The translations under genes and the position numbers were made by a program. Source: an uncultured Clostridia bacterium (GTDB lineage: Bacteria; Bacillota; Clostridia; Oscillospirales; Ruminococcaceae). From it: a DNA stretch of 64,000 nucleotides. The stretch's first letter is position 1, and each line of letters starts with the position of its first letter. The stretch spans positions 1 through 64,000 of the forward strand of contig CANPZC010000005.1 of assembly GCA_947589355.1 (NCBI GenBank), read 5' to 3'. Below the pieces are notes generated by a model. That model was not told where the DNA came from. It saw nothing but the letters and a program-made list of their open reading frames with translations, and searched no databases. Shown here in pieces: positions 50,569-60,150 of the stretch.

Positions 50569-51549
50569 GTGCGTTGCATGGATTGGACAGAGCTGAAAAT
50601 ATACACCTCATCGCAGGGGGTGGACGCCCTTACGGGCAGACTTATGGACATTGGCATAAGCGGTTTTGTCATTCAGGATAAAAACGACTTTGAGGATTTT
50701 CTTCAACACAAGGACGGCAACTGGGATTATATCGACGACGACCTTTACGAGCTCAGAAACGCAGAAACATCTGTCACCGTGTATATTTCAAATGATGCCG
50801 ACGGCTTAGAAACGCTCTCTATGATAAAGCAGCAGCTTGCAGCTTTGAAAGCATTAGACAAGTGCGGAGAGTACGGCAGGCTGGAATGTGAATTTTCATC
50901 GGTGCGCGAGCAAGACTGGGCAAACAACTGGAAGCAGTTCTTCAAGCCGCTGAAAATAGGTGACAGACTGCTTATAAAGCCATCGTGGGAGCAAACACAG
51001 CCGCAAGATCGGCGCGTGGTGGTCGAGATAGACCCTGCGGCAAGCTTCGGCACGGGGCAGCACAACACAACGCAGCTGTGCCTTGAGCTTCTGGAAGAAA
51101 ACATACAGCAAGGGGACAAGCTTCTCGATCTGGGCTGCGGCAGCGGTATACTCTCGGTAAGCGGCGTAATGCTGGGCGCTTCATCTGCATACGCGGTGGA
51201 TATCGAACAAGGAGCTGTAAACATAGCAGCCGAAAACGCCGCCAAAAACGGCATCTCTCCAAAGCGTTACAAGGCAGTGTGCGGAAATATCATTGAAGAC
51301 AATGCCCTGCGCTGTAGCATTAGCAGCGGATATGACGTTGTGTGCGCAAATATAGTCGCTGATGTGCTTATAGCTATGTCACCGTTTTTTGCAGGTTTTC
51401 TCAAAAGCGGCGGCAGGCTGATAACATCGGGCATTATTGAAAAACGCTTTCCCGAAGTGCTGGAAAGTATCCTGAAAAACGGCTTCACACTTACAGGCAA
51501 AAGGCAAAAGGACGACTGGATAGCCTGCTCGTTTGTAAAAAACGCTTAG
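50569..51549 (+). CDS. prmA: ribosomal protein L11 methyltransferase
   Basis: EIDPAASFGTGQHNTTQLCLELLEE, LDLGCGSGILSVSGVMLGA. Confidence 0.95.
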   Translation: MRCMDWTELKIYTSSQGVDALTGRLMDIGISGFVIQDKNDFEDFLQHKDGNWDYIDDDLYELRNAETSVTVYISNDADGLETLSMIKQQLAALKALDKCGEYGRLECEFSSVREQDWANNWKQFFKPLKIGDRLLIKPSWEQTQPQDRRVVVEIDPAASFGTGQHNTTQLCLELLEENIQQGDKLLDLGCGSGILSVSGVMLGASSAYAVDIEQGAVNIAAENAAKNGISPKRYKAVCGNIIEDNALRCSISSGYDVVCANIVADVLIAMSPFFAGFLKSGGRLITSGIIEKRFPEVLESILKNGFTLTGKRQKDDWIACSFVKNA

Positions 51550-51583
51550 CTTATCCGCTCGGCTGACAGAAAGGAGGTCAGAA

Positions 51584-51922
51584 ATGCAGCAGTTATTAGT
51601 GGTAATATTAAAGAAATCGGAGATCGTCGATACCCTGATGCAGTCATTTGCCGAAAAGGGCATAAAGGGCGGCACGGTCGTAGAAACAACAGGTATGGCA
51701 AGATCGCTCACTAAAAGCCAGAATGTGCAGATGCTTGCCGCCATAGGCACGATACTTGGAAATATTCCGCCCACCAACGGAAACATGATAATGTTAGCTC
51801 TTCCCGAAGAACAGGTAGAAACTGCGAAAGACGTTGTGCATGAAGTGTGCGGCGATCTTTCAAAGCCCAACGCAGGCGTAATGTTTGCGCTGCCTATAAC
51901 ATTCTCCGAGGGTATCATATAA
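51584..51922 (+). CDS. P-II-like small protein of unknown function
   Basis: 112 aa ferredoxin-like/P-II-like pattern; good RBS (GAAAGGAGGT). Confidence 0.6.
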   Translation: MQQLLVVILKKSEIVDTLMQSFAEKGIKGGTVVETTGMARSLTKSQNVQMLAAIGTILGNIPPTNGNMIMLALPEEQVETAKDVVHEVCGDLSKPNAGVMFALPITFSEGII

Positions 51923-51949
51923 ACGATCTATGTATTTAATATTGTTGCA

Positions 51950-51985
51950 AAAAAGAGACAGGGAATTTTCCTTGTCTCTTTTATA
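51950..51985. terminator. bidirectional terminator
   Basis: AAAAGAGACAGGGAATTTTCCTTGTCTCTTTT. Confidence 0.85.
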
Positions 51986-51997
51986 TATGTATATGCT

Positions 51998-52912
51998 TTA
52001 CTGCTTGTTTAAGTACCTTTTCAGCTCGTCTATGTATTCCACCGCAAGTTTGCTCATTATAAGCTCTTTTTTAACTATGTAGCCTATCTCCATTATCTCC
52101 TCGCCGCCTGCATCTTCAATAGGTATGGCAATGTAGCCGTCACCGTTTAGTTCGCCGCATATTATGCCCGAGCACACCGTGTAACCGTTGAGCCCCACCA
52201 TAAGATTAAGTATAGTAGCCCTGTCGCTTACCTTTATCATTCGCGGATAGTGGTTTGTGCTGAATATCTCCTCCGCATAGTAAAACGAGCTTTCTCCCCC
52301 CTGCTCAAACGACAGGCACGGGTAGTCCTCCAGCTCTTTAAAGCTTACGCTCTCACTTTTCGCCAGCGGGTGGCTCTTGCTCATATATGCATATGCCTTG
52401 CAGTCTATCAGCTTGTGAAACTCCAGCCCGTTTGAGGAAAGCACCTTCATCATAGCCTTGCGGTTGAAATCGCTCAAATATATAACACCTATCTCGCTTC
52501 GCATAGTGCTTACGTCCTCTATAACCTCGCGCGTTTTTGTCTCCCTCACCGCAAATTCGTATTCGGCGGTGTTGTATCTCTTTACAAGCTCTACAAAGCT
52601 CTTCACCGCGAAAGAATAATGCTGCGCCGATATCGCAAATCGCTTTTTGTGCGGCCCGTTCTTGTCGTACTGCTCCATCAGCGATTCATACTGCGTGTAC
52701 AGGTATCTGGCAGACGACAAAAACACAACTCCGTCGTTTGTCAGCGACATACCCTTGCCGCTTCGGTGAAAAATAGTTATGCCAAGCTCGTTTTCAAGCT
52801 CCCTTACAGACGATGTAAGAGACGGCTGCGATATGTAAAGTATCTGCGCCGCCTTGCTAAGCGATCCTGCCTCCGAAATAGTTATTATATAGCGCAGTTG
52901 TTGCAGCGTCAT
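51998..52912 (-). CDS. LysR-family transcriptional regulator
   Basis: N-terminal HTH TLQQLRYIITISEAGSLSKAAQILYISQPSLTSSVRELE. Confidence 0.93.
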   Translation of the reverse strand: MTLQQLRYIITISEAGSLSKAAQILYISQPSLTSSVRELENELGITIFHRSGKGMSLTNDGVVFLSSARYLYTQYESLMEQYDKNGPHKKRFAISAQHYSFAVKSFVELVKRYNTAEYEFAVRETKTREVIEDVSTMRSEIGVIYLSDFNRKAMMKVLSSNGLEFHKLIDCKAYAYMSKSHPLAKSESVSFKELEDYPCLSFEQGGESSFYYAEEIFSTNHYPRMIKVSDRATILNLMVGLNGYTVCSGIICGELNGDGYIAIPIEDAGGEEIMEIGYIVKKELIMSKLAVEYIDELKRYLNKQ

Positions 52913-52951
52913 ATTTTTTCACACTCCGTTTTAAATTTTAGTACTTGAAAA

Positions 52952-52978
52952 CCTATTAAATATATGTTATTATAGGTA
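52952..52978. promoter_or_regulatory. candidate operator between divergent lysR-like and rrf2-like genes
   Basis: ACCTAT-N15-ATAGGT inverted repeat. Confidence 0.35.
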
Positions 52979-53015
52979 TATGGATATATTATAGATGTTA
53001 GGTAAGTGATCAAGT

Positions 53016-53450
53016 ATGAAAATATCTACAAAAGGAAGATATGCCCTGCGGCTGCTGCTCGATCTCTCAGAGCACCGCGGTGACGGTTATGTTGCACTGA
53101 AAGACGTTGCACAGCGGCAGAATATCTCAAAAAAGTATCTTGAACAGATAGTTCCCGTGCTGACAAAAAGCGGCGTTTTGCTTACGAACCGCGGCTATCA
53201 GGGCGGTTATATGCTCTCGGGCACGCCCGACAAGTACACAGTCGGCATGATACTGCGCCTTACCGAGGGCAGTTTAGCGCCGGTTGCCTGCCTTGACTGC
53301 GACCCCATAGGCTGCGACAGAAGCGACAACTGCGCTACTCTGGCGGTATGGCAGGGGCTTTACAAGGTCATCAACGAATATCTGGACTCTGTTACACTTC
53401 AGGATATTCTTGACAAGCAGCACGCGGACGGCGGCGACTATGTTATATAG
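53016..53450 (+). CDS. Rrf2/IscR-family transcriptional regulator
   Basis: MKISTKGRYALRLLLDLSEH, CLDCDPIGCDRSDNC Cys cluster. Confidence 0.93.
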   Translation: MKISTKGRYALRLLLDLSEHRGDGYVALKDVAQRQNISKKYLEQIVPVLTKSGVLLTNRGYQGGYMLSGTPDKYTVGMILRLTEGSLAPVACLDCDPIGCDRSDNCATLAVWQGLYKVINEYLDSVTLQDILDKQHADGGDYVI

Positions 53451-53519
53451 TACACCGTAAAATATTATAACACCTACCGAAACGGTAGTCAAGCATTTTT
53501 TCAGAGAGGAGCGCACCCT

Positions 53520-53981
53520 TTGAAAACAAAAGTAAAGAAGATAATACCGCCAAAGCTGCCAAGTACCGATGATATACTAAAGCTTTCAAAAAGCCTGACG
53601 GAAAACGAGAGCGAACAGAAATTTATCTGCTGCTGCCTTGCTTTAACGCTTGCCATTGCGCCCGATAACGAGCGTGATATGTATTCTGTGGTGCTCTATG
53701 CCTCTCACTTTGCAGACGGCTTTACTGCTAATACCCTTGAAACGCTGCGGCTGTGGCAAAGCGGAAAACTTGACAGAAACTACAGCGGCGATATTCCATG
53801 GGCTATAGTTAAAAATTTCATAGGCTCATATCTTTTCAAATGGCAAAAGCCCCTTATCGCTCTCGCGCTTGAAAGTTATGATAGTTTTAAAGATAATTTA
53901 AGCGATGAGCTTATCTCAAACTGCCGCGATATACTGTGCTGCTTCGCCTTAAAAAATACATCTCTCGATATATTGCGATAA
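53520..53981 (+). CDS. hypothetical helical protein
   Basis: 153 aa, TTG start with AGAGAGGAG RBS, not antisense to another gene. Confidence 0.6.
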   Translation: MKTKVKKIIPPKLPSTDDILKLSKSLTENESEQKFICCCLALTLAIAPDNERDMYSVVLYASHFADGFTANTLETLRLWQSGKLDRNYSGDIPWAIVKNFIGSYLFKWQKPLIALALESYDSFKDNLSDELISNCRDILCCFALKNTSLDILR

Positions 53982-54082
53982 TACTTGACAATTGCCGAGC
54001 AAAAGTGTTATACTATAGATACATATCTTAATATACGAAGAATATAAACACAAAGATACGCTTCCCGAATGGAGATGCAAGA

Positions 54083-54808
54083 ATGAACAATAAATATAAA
54101 ATAGCAGTAACAGTGCTGGGCGTCGTCAGCGCGGTAATGATAGCAATACTGTCTATACTTATACTTTCAGACGATGACGACAAGGTGAAAAGGTCGGAAG
54201 TGACCACCGGTTTGCAGGGGAATGTCATAGTAACTCAAGACGAAACAACACCCGTTACCACCGAACCGCCGATCACTGATATTACCACTTCCGATGATGA
54301 AAGCGAGACCACGCCTGACAGCGAAACGACTACTTCCGAGCGCACCACTCCCGAAGTTACCACGCCCGAAAGAACTACGCCGACAGAAGAAGACATTACC
54401 GACGGCAACGACTACACCACGCCCGACGAAGAATACACAACTACGAAGCGCAAAACTACCACACCCGATGACGATGATGATGAAACATCGTCAACGCGCA
54501 AAACTACCACACCGAGGGTGACTACCACGCCTAAGAAGACCACTACACCAAAAGCGACTACAACACCGAAGAAGACTACTACCCCCAAGAAAACTACCAC
54601 TCCTAAAGTAACTTCGGATGAAGACAGCAGTATTCCCGACTACAATGATGACAGCAGCATACCTGATGACAGCAGCGCACCTGATGACAGCAGCGTGCCT
54701 GATGACAGCAGCGTGCCTGATGACAGCAGTCAGCCTGATGACAGCAGTCAGGTCGAGGACGATCCTCAGGATCCCTCACACCGCCCCGGCAACGGCTTCT
54801 GGAACTAA
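54083..54808 (+). CDS. single-TM protein with low-complexity Thr/Pro/Lys and DDSS-x-P repeats
   Basis: N-terminal TM, then TTTPKK and PDDSS(A/V/Q) repeats. Confidence 0.75.
   Translation: MNNKYKIAVTVLGVVSAVMIAILSILILSDDDDKVKRSEVTTGLQGNVIVTQDETTPVTTEPPITDITTSDDESETTPDSETTTSERTTPEVTTPERTTPTEEDITDGNDYTTPDEEYTTTKRKTTTPDDDDDETSSTRKTTTPRVTTTPKKTTTPKATTTPKKTTTPKKTTTPKVTSDEDSSIPDYNDDSSIPDDSSAPDDSSVPDDSSVPDDSSQPDDSSQVEDDPQDPSHRPGNGFWN
54640..54755 (+). repeat. 18-bp tandem repeat CCTGATGACAGCAGC(N3) in coding sequence
   Basis: consecutive CCTGATGACAGCAGC/T units visible in the sequence. Confidence 0.85.
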
Positions 54809-54821
54809 AAATACATAAACA

Positions 54822-54855
54822 AAGTGCAGCACTGTTTGGTACTGCACTTTTATTT
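54822..54855. terminator. bidirectional terminator
   Basis: AAAGTGCAGCACTGTTTGGTACTGCACTTTTATTTT. Confidence 0.75.
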
Positions 54856-54863
54856 TGTGTAAA

Positions 54864-57386
54864 TTATGCGGTCTCTACACTGTTTGCCTGCTGAAGACCC
54901 AGCTTTTCAACAGCCGCCTCGCGCATTTTGTATTTGAGTATCTTGCCTGCCGCGTTCATCGGGAACTCGCTTACAAAGTCAACATATCTGGGTACTTTGT
55001 GCTTTGCCATGTGCGACATAACATACTCTTTCATTTCTTCTTCTGTAGCCTGTTCGCCCGGCTTCAAGATGATGCAAGCCATTATCTCCTCGCCGTAAGC
55101 CTTGTCGGGCACGCCTATTACCTGAACGTCCTGCACCTTGGGGTGGGTGTATATAAAGTCCTCTATCTCCTTGGGGTAAATGTTCTCGCCGCCGCGGATT
55201 ATCATATCTTTTATGCGTCCCGTTATCTTGAAATTCCCGTCAGGCAGACGTCTTGCAAGGTCGCCCGTGTGCAGCCAGCCGTCCTTGTCGATAGCCGCTT
55301 CCGTAGCCGCCTCCATTTTGTAGTAGCCCTTCATGATGTTGTATCCCCTTGCACAGAACTCGCCGTCAACATTGTCGGGAAGCTCCTTGTTCGTCTCGGG
55401 GTCAACTATCTTGCACTCAACGCCGAATATCGGGCCGCCAACGGTGTTTACTCTGGTTTCTATAGAGTCGGTAGTCTTAGACATCGTGGTAGCAGGCGAT
55501 GCCTCCGTCTGACCGTAGGTTATGCATATCTCTTTCATGTTCATCTTTTCTATAACGTCCTGCATAGCCTTTATCGGGCAGGGCGAACCTGCCATAATAC
55601 CCGTTCTCATGTATGAAAAATCAGTCTTGGGGAAGTTTTCATGACCGAGCATAGCTATGAACATAGTCGGCACGCCGTGGAAGCAGGTTATCTTCTCTTT
55701 GTTTATGCAGTCAAGTCCTTTTCTAGGTGAGAACGCCGTTATAGGTGACATCGTTACCGCGTGCGTGACCGATGCAGTCATAGCCAGCACCATACCGAAG
55801 CAGTGGAACATAGGAACCTGTATCATCATTCTGTCGGCGGTGGAAAGGTCCATGCAGTCGCCGATAGCCTTGCCGTTGTTTACAACGTTGTAATGGGTGA
55901 GCATAACGCCTTTCGGGAATCCCGTTGTGCCCGAAGTGTACTGCATATTGCAGACATCGTGCTTGTTTATCTTGCGGCGCATTACCTCAACTTCGCTGTA
56001 AGGCACTGTTTCTGCAAGAGCTATAGCTTCTTCCCATGTAAAGCAGCCGGGCTGTTTTGAATCGCAGGTAATTATATTTTTCAGCACGGGAAGTCTCTTA
56101 GACTCCAGTTTGCCCGGCTCGCAGGTCGCAAGTTCGGGGCATATCTCTTTTATTATCTCAACATAGTTTGAATCCTTGAAACCGTCTATCATAACGAGCG
56201 TGTGCGTATCAGACTGCCGCAGCAGATATTCAGCCTCGTGAATTTTATATGCGGTATTTACTGTAACCAAAACCGCGCCAATCTTCGTGGTAGCCCAGAA
56301 AGTTATATACCACTGCGGAACGTTCGTAGCCCAGATAGCAACGTGGTCGCCTTTCTTTACTCCCAAAGCTATCAGAGAGCGCGCAAACGTGTCAACATCA
56401 TCTCTGAACTGCGGATATGTTCTTGTGTAGTCAAGCTCTGTATATCTGAACGCATACTGCTCGGGAAACTCCTCACACACCCTGTCAAGAACGTCTGGAA
56501 AAAGGCAGTCAATAAGCTTTTCTTTCGGCCAGATATACTTGCCCGTGCCCCTGTTGTTATCGCAGAGAGTCTCGGTGTGCTTGCCCTTGTAGGCTTTCAT
56601 GTAGTTTTCAAACTGCGGGAACACCACGCCTGCGCTGTAGAGGTTCTTAGCCCACCTCTTTACCCATTCGAGTGAAACATAGCCCGTGTAGTCAATGCTC
56701 AAAAGCGCCTTGAACATATCATCAAGAGGCATATCGCCCTCGCCCATAAGCTTGTATTCGGGCTTGCCGTCCCGCATAACGCTGTCTTTAACGTGAACAT
56801 ACTTTATATAGTCGCGAAGATTTGCAACCGTTGTTTCGGGCGATTCGCCTGCGTATCTGTATGGGTGATGCATATCCCACAGAGCTGCCACCCAGCGGTT
56901 GTCAACAGCATCGAGCACCTTTTTCAGCCTTGCGCTGTCAGAGTACACGCCGTTTGTTTCAACAAGCATGGTAACTTCATACTTTTCCGCTATCGGCACT
57001 ATCTTTTTAAGAGCTGCGATCATCTTTTCATCGTCAACATCGCCGCTCGGCTCGGGGTCTAAGTCCGCAAGTATTCTTATGTAAGATACGCCGAGTTTGT
57101 CTGCAAGTATAGCATACTGAGTTATCTCGTCAATTGCCTCGTCTAGCTTGTCTTCAAATTTTAAGCACGCGCCCGAAGAAAGGCAGGATATCTCCAGCCC
57201 CAGAGAGCGCAGTTTTTCTACCGTTTTCGGCAGCTGCTCTTCGGTGAAAGGTTTTGCCTTTACCGAGAAAATGTCGTCGCCCAGACCTCTTATCTCAATG
57301 CCGTCAAAGCCGAGGTCATGAGCCATTGAATATATGTCCGACCACGAATAGTCAGGACACGCGAGTGTTGAAAAGCTGAGTTTCAT
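54864..57386 (-). CDS. fusion of sugar-phosphate isomerase/epimerase-type TIM barrel and AMP-dependent acyl ligase
   Basis: residues about 1-270: MKLSFSTLACPDYSWSDIYSMAHDLGFDGIEIRG (AP_endonuc_2-like); residues about 300-840: MQYTSGTTGFPKGVMLTH, TYGQTEASP, GWLHTGDLAR, GRIKDMIIRGGENIYPKEIE. Confidence 0.9.
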   Translation of the reverse strand: MKLSFSTLACPDYSWSDIYSMAHDLGFDGIEIRGLGDDIFSVKAKPFTEEQLPKTVEKLRSLGLEISCLSSGACLKFEDKLDEAIDEITQYAILADKLGVSYIRILADLDPEPSGDVDDEKMIAALKKIVPIAEKYEVTMLVETNGVYSDSARLKKVLDAVDNRWVAALWDMHHPYRYAGESPETTVANLRDYIKYVHVKDSVMRDGKPEYKLMGEGDMPLDDMFKALLSIDYTGYVSLEWVKRWAKNLYSAGVVFPQFENYMKAYKGKHTETLCDNNRGTGKYIWPKEKLIDCLFPDVLDRVCEEFPEQYAFRYTELDYTRTYPQFRDDVDTFARSLIALGVKKGDHVAIWATNVPQWYITFWATTKIGAVLVTVNTAYKIHEAEYLLRQSDTHTLVMIDGFKDSNYVEIIKEICPELATCEPGKLESKRLPVLKNIITCDSKQPGCFTWEEAIALAETVPYSEVEVMRRKINKHDVCNMQYTSGTTGFPKGVMLTHYNVVNNGKAIGDCMDLSTADRMMIQVPMFHCFGMVLAMTASVTHAVTMSPITAFSPRKGLDCINKEKITCFHGVPTMFIAMLGHENFPKTDFSYMRTGIMAGSPCPIKAMQDVIEKMNMKEICITYGQTEASPATTMSKTTDSIETRVNTVGGPIFGVECKIVDPETNKELPDNVDGEFCARGYNIMKGYYKMEAATEAAIDKDGWLHTGDLARRLPDGNFKITGRIKDMIIRGGENIYPKEIEDFIYTHPKVQDVQVIGVPDKAYGEEIMACIILKPGEQATEEEMKEYVMSHMAKHKVPRYVDFVSEFPMNAAGKILKYKMREAAVEKLGLQQANSVETA

Positions 57387-57440
57387 AGTGATTTTCCTTT
57401 CTCTTTACAATATATTTCTGCGAATTTCAGGACTGTGATA

Positions 57441-57700
57441 ACAAACAAAAACCGCCCCAAAGATAGTTCTTTGAGGCGGAATATCTTTCCGCGGTACCAC
57501 TCAAATTGCGTTCGCACGCCACTTCAGGCTCCAACAAGCCCTTTGCTTTTACGTCGCACTTTACGGATAACACTACTTGCCTTTTGGCTTTCGCATTATC
57601 AGCTCGGGAGTGAGTTGTACAGAGACCCTCGCTGTCGGCTCGCATCTACCGCCGACTTTCTGAAAGCTGCCTTCTCTGACGCTCTCCGTCACAGCCTTTA
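57441..57700 (-). promoter_or_regulatory. T-box leader upstream of the TIM barrel/AMP-ligase fusion
   Basis: minus-strand GCAATTTGAGTGGTACCGCGG (57489-57510), Stem I with CTCCCGAGCT, terminator CCGCC...GGGGCGGTTTTTG. Confidence 0.88.
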
Positions 57701-57777
57701 TTAAACAGTATATTGAGTTTAACACATTTGAATTTGTTTGTCAAGAGCTTTTTTTATTTTTATGCAATTTACTAAAA

Positions 57778-58023
57778 TCACTTTGCCCTTGAGGCGATTA
57801 TTTCTGCCATTTCGCCGACATTCTTCATTGTAGATACCTCGCCCATCTTAAAGCGCACGCCAAATTCGTCCTCGACCGCGCCCACGAGCGTTATATGCAT
57901 CATGCTGTCCCAGTCCTCAATATCGTCCGCGACTGTTTCGGGCTTTACCGTAATTTCCTCATCGTCAAACACATCTCTGAACACCTTGTTCAGTCTCTCA
58001 TAGATCTCCTTTTTGTCAAGCAT
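57778..58023 (-). CDS. acyl carrier protein
   Basis: 81 aa with phosphopantetheine site region DIEDWDSMMHITLVGAVEDEFG. Confidence 0.88.
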   Translation of the reverse strand: MLDKKEIYERLNKVFRDVFDDEEITVKPETVADDIEDWDSMMHITLVGAVEDEFGVRFKMGEVSTMKNVGEMAEIIASRAK

Positions 58024-58038
58024 TATGTACCTCTCCTT

Positions 58039-59817
58039 TTAAATTTGCTGTATTTCTATGTATCCGCACTTGTTTTCATAAGCAGATACATTCAACTCCC
58101 AAACGGTATTGCCGCTCTCGTCCTCCGAAATTTTCTCAAACCCGAAAGAGCCGAAAAGCTCCTTTACCATTTTGTTTTTCGCCGTCGGGCAATAATAGCC
58201 GACTATCTTGTCTATTCCCTGCTCACGGCACTTTTTCACCAGAACATCAAGCATAGCAAACTCCATATCGCGCTTTAATACGCGGCAGCTCATAAGCCAC
58301 AGGTCTATATGAAGTTCTTTCTCTTTTTTCTCGCCTATAACTACCGATACCACGCCGTTGTCGCCGAATTTATCGGTCAGCCTGCCAAACAGCCTGATGT
58401 AGTTTTTGCTCTCAAAAACTTCCTGCATCTGCGCCTGCGTGTAGCGTTTTGTGGTAACGTTGAACTGGTTGCTCTTGTTTGTAAGCTGCGTTATCCTTTG
58501 CAGGTATACAGGCTGAAAATCGCCTATATACGCTGTCATTTCAAGGCTTTTGAGATAGTCTCCGTAATTTTCAAAACTTGCCTGCTGCTGCGCCCTTTTG
58601 GCGTTTGCTATATACATATCATTTCTTTGCAGATCGTCTTTTGAAAGCTGCGTTACCTCGAAAAATCCGCTGCGGTCTATAACTCTTATGTAGTCCTCAA
58701 CGCTGCCTATCTCGGGCGCTGATATGTGCAGCTGCTTTGAAACTATCTCCCGCTCGGCAGGGTTGTCATCAACAAAAACAATGCTCTCGGGCAGAATATT
58801 CAGCTCTTTCGCTGTCTGCGCAACGTTTAAGTCTTTTGGTTCCCAGTTAGCTTTTATGCACACAAAATCGTCTGGGCGCAAAACGCCGTCGGGGTGGTTT
58901 AGCCCTGCTAAGGCGTTTTCCTCGTCATTTTTTGAGCAGACAGTCAGCATAACGCCCATGCTTTTAAGCTGTTTTAAGTATGTCTGAAACTCTCTGTACC
59001 CCTGTGCAACGGGCGTTTCCTCTCCGACCGCAATGCCCTCAACGCCGTCGTCGCCTACAACTCCGCCCCAAAGCGTGTTGTCAAGGTCAAGCGCCAGAGC
59101 CTTTTTGTTCTTGCCAAGTATCGCCTTGATTATATTCGCCACGCTGAACGAAAGTGTCGGTATCGCCTCGGTACACAGCGCGTATTTATACATATACCAG
59201 TAAAGCGGTGCAGACCATTTTTCCAGCCCATAGCTTGCCGCAAGGTAGTTTATATCGTTTATGTAAAAGTCGTCATGCTCTGCCGCGTACTCATAAAAAC
59301 GCTGATTGAGCCGCGTTATAAAGTTCGTCATTCCCCTGTGGTCGTAGGCATCGCGGTTGCCTAAAAGCCTGTAAAGCGGCGGTTCAAAGTTATTCTGTAT
59401 GATAACGCACCCGAAACGCTCCCTGAGCTTTTCCCACATCATGGTAAAATGCTGTACCTGCCGCTGAAGAGCCTCGTCAGCCTGCTCTTTTGTCATATCG
59501 GGCGCAAGTTTTTCGGTAATGTTCCTGTTTGAAGTATGTATAAAAATTATGTCGGGCGCAAACTCGTCAAGCTGCTCGTTTCCAAACATCGCGTCCTGCC
59601 AGTATGCGTTATACTCCGACTGCCAGAGCTTTGGTTTTATACCGCTGTCGAGCAGAAAAATTTCCAGCATATCGGCAATATCGCCTGTGGTAGAACCGCC
59701 TAATATTGCTATTTTCTTCTCAACTCGCTCGCTGCCGTCAGAGAGCAAGGCTTTCTTTATACTGCGCTTTTTCTTCATCAGGTATGCGCCGTCAAACGGA
59801 TATTGCAGTTCTTTCAC
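58039..59817 (-). CDS. FkbH-like HAD-IIIC family protein
   Basis: KALALDLDNTLWGGVVGDDGVEGI, VFVDDNPAEREIV, C-terminal GNAT-like region. Confidence 0.92.
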   Translation of the reverse strand: MKELQYPFDGAYLMKKKRSIKKALLSDGSERVEKKIAILGGSTTGDIADMLEIFLLDSGIKPKLWQSEYNAYWQDAMFGNEQLDEFAPDIIFIHTSNRNITEKLAPDMTKEQADEALQRQVQHFTMMWEKLRERFGCVIIQNNFEPPLYRLLGNRDAYDHRGMTNFITRLNQRFYEYAAEHDDFYINDINYLAASYGLEKWSAPLYWYMYKYALCTEAIPTLSFSVANIIKAILGKNKKALALDLDNTLWGGVVGDDGVEGIAVGEETPVAQGYREFQTYLKQLKSMGVMLTVCSKNDEENALAGLNHPDGVLRPDDFVCIKANWEPKDLNVAQTAKELNILPESIVFVDDNPAEREIVSKQLHISAPEIGSVEDYIRVIDRSGFFEVTQLSKDDLQRNDMYIANAKRAQQQASFENYGDYLKSLEMTAYIGDFQPVYLQRITQLTNKSNQFNVTTKRYTQAQMQEVFESKNYIRLFGRLTDKFGDNGVVSVVIGEKKEKELHIDLWLMSCRVLKRDMEFAMLDVLVKKCREQGIDKIVGYYCPTAKNKMVKELFGSFGFEKISEDESGNTVWELNVSAYENKCGYIEIQQI

Positions 59818-59894
59818 GTTATCATCTCCGCTATTATAATGTGATGAGAAATTATAGCTTCGCTTTCAGAAGCAAGAAATAGGGTTTATTCAAT

Positions 59895-60145
59895 AGCACG
59901 GCGTTCCATAATGGAACGCGAAAAAATAGATATAACTTCTCAAAGGGGAGGCTCTCTCTTGCAGAGCCTCCCCTCTTAAAAAACAGTCCACCGGACTGTT
60001 TTTTAATTCACCTCTTGCAGAGCGCCTACCGTATGGGGATTTCGCCGTCTGCGGACGGCGACGAAGGGCGTTGCCCCTCGACCCCACGACCCTTTTGAAA
60101 AAGGGTCGATCGAAAACTTTTATTTTCTTGACAAGAATTAAACGC
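59895..60145. repeat. multi-hairpin intergenic repeat element, copy 4 (truncated, no terminal repeats)
   Basis: hairpins at 59901-59919 and 59945-59973, then AAAAAACAGTCCACCGGACTGTTTTTT, CGCCGTCTGCGGACGGCG and GACCCTTTTGAAAAAGGGTC. Confidence 0.85.
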
Positions 60146-60150
60146 TTTGT

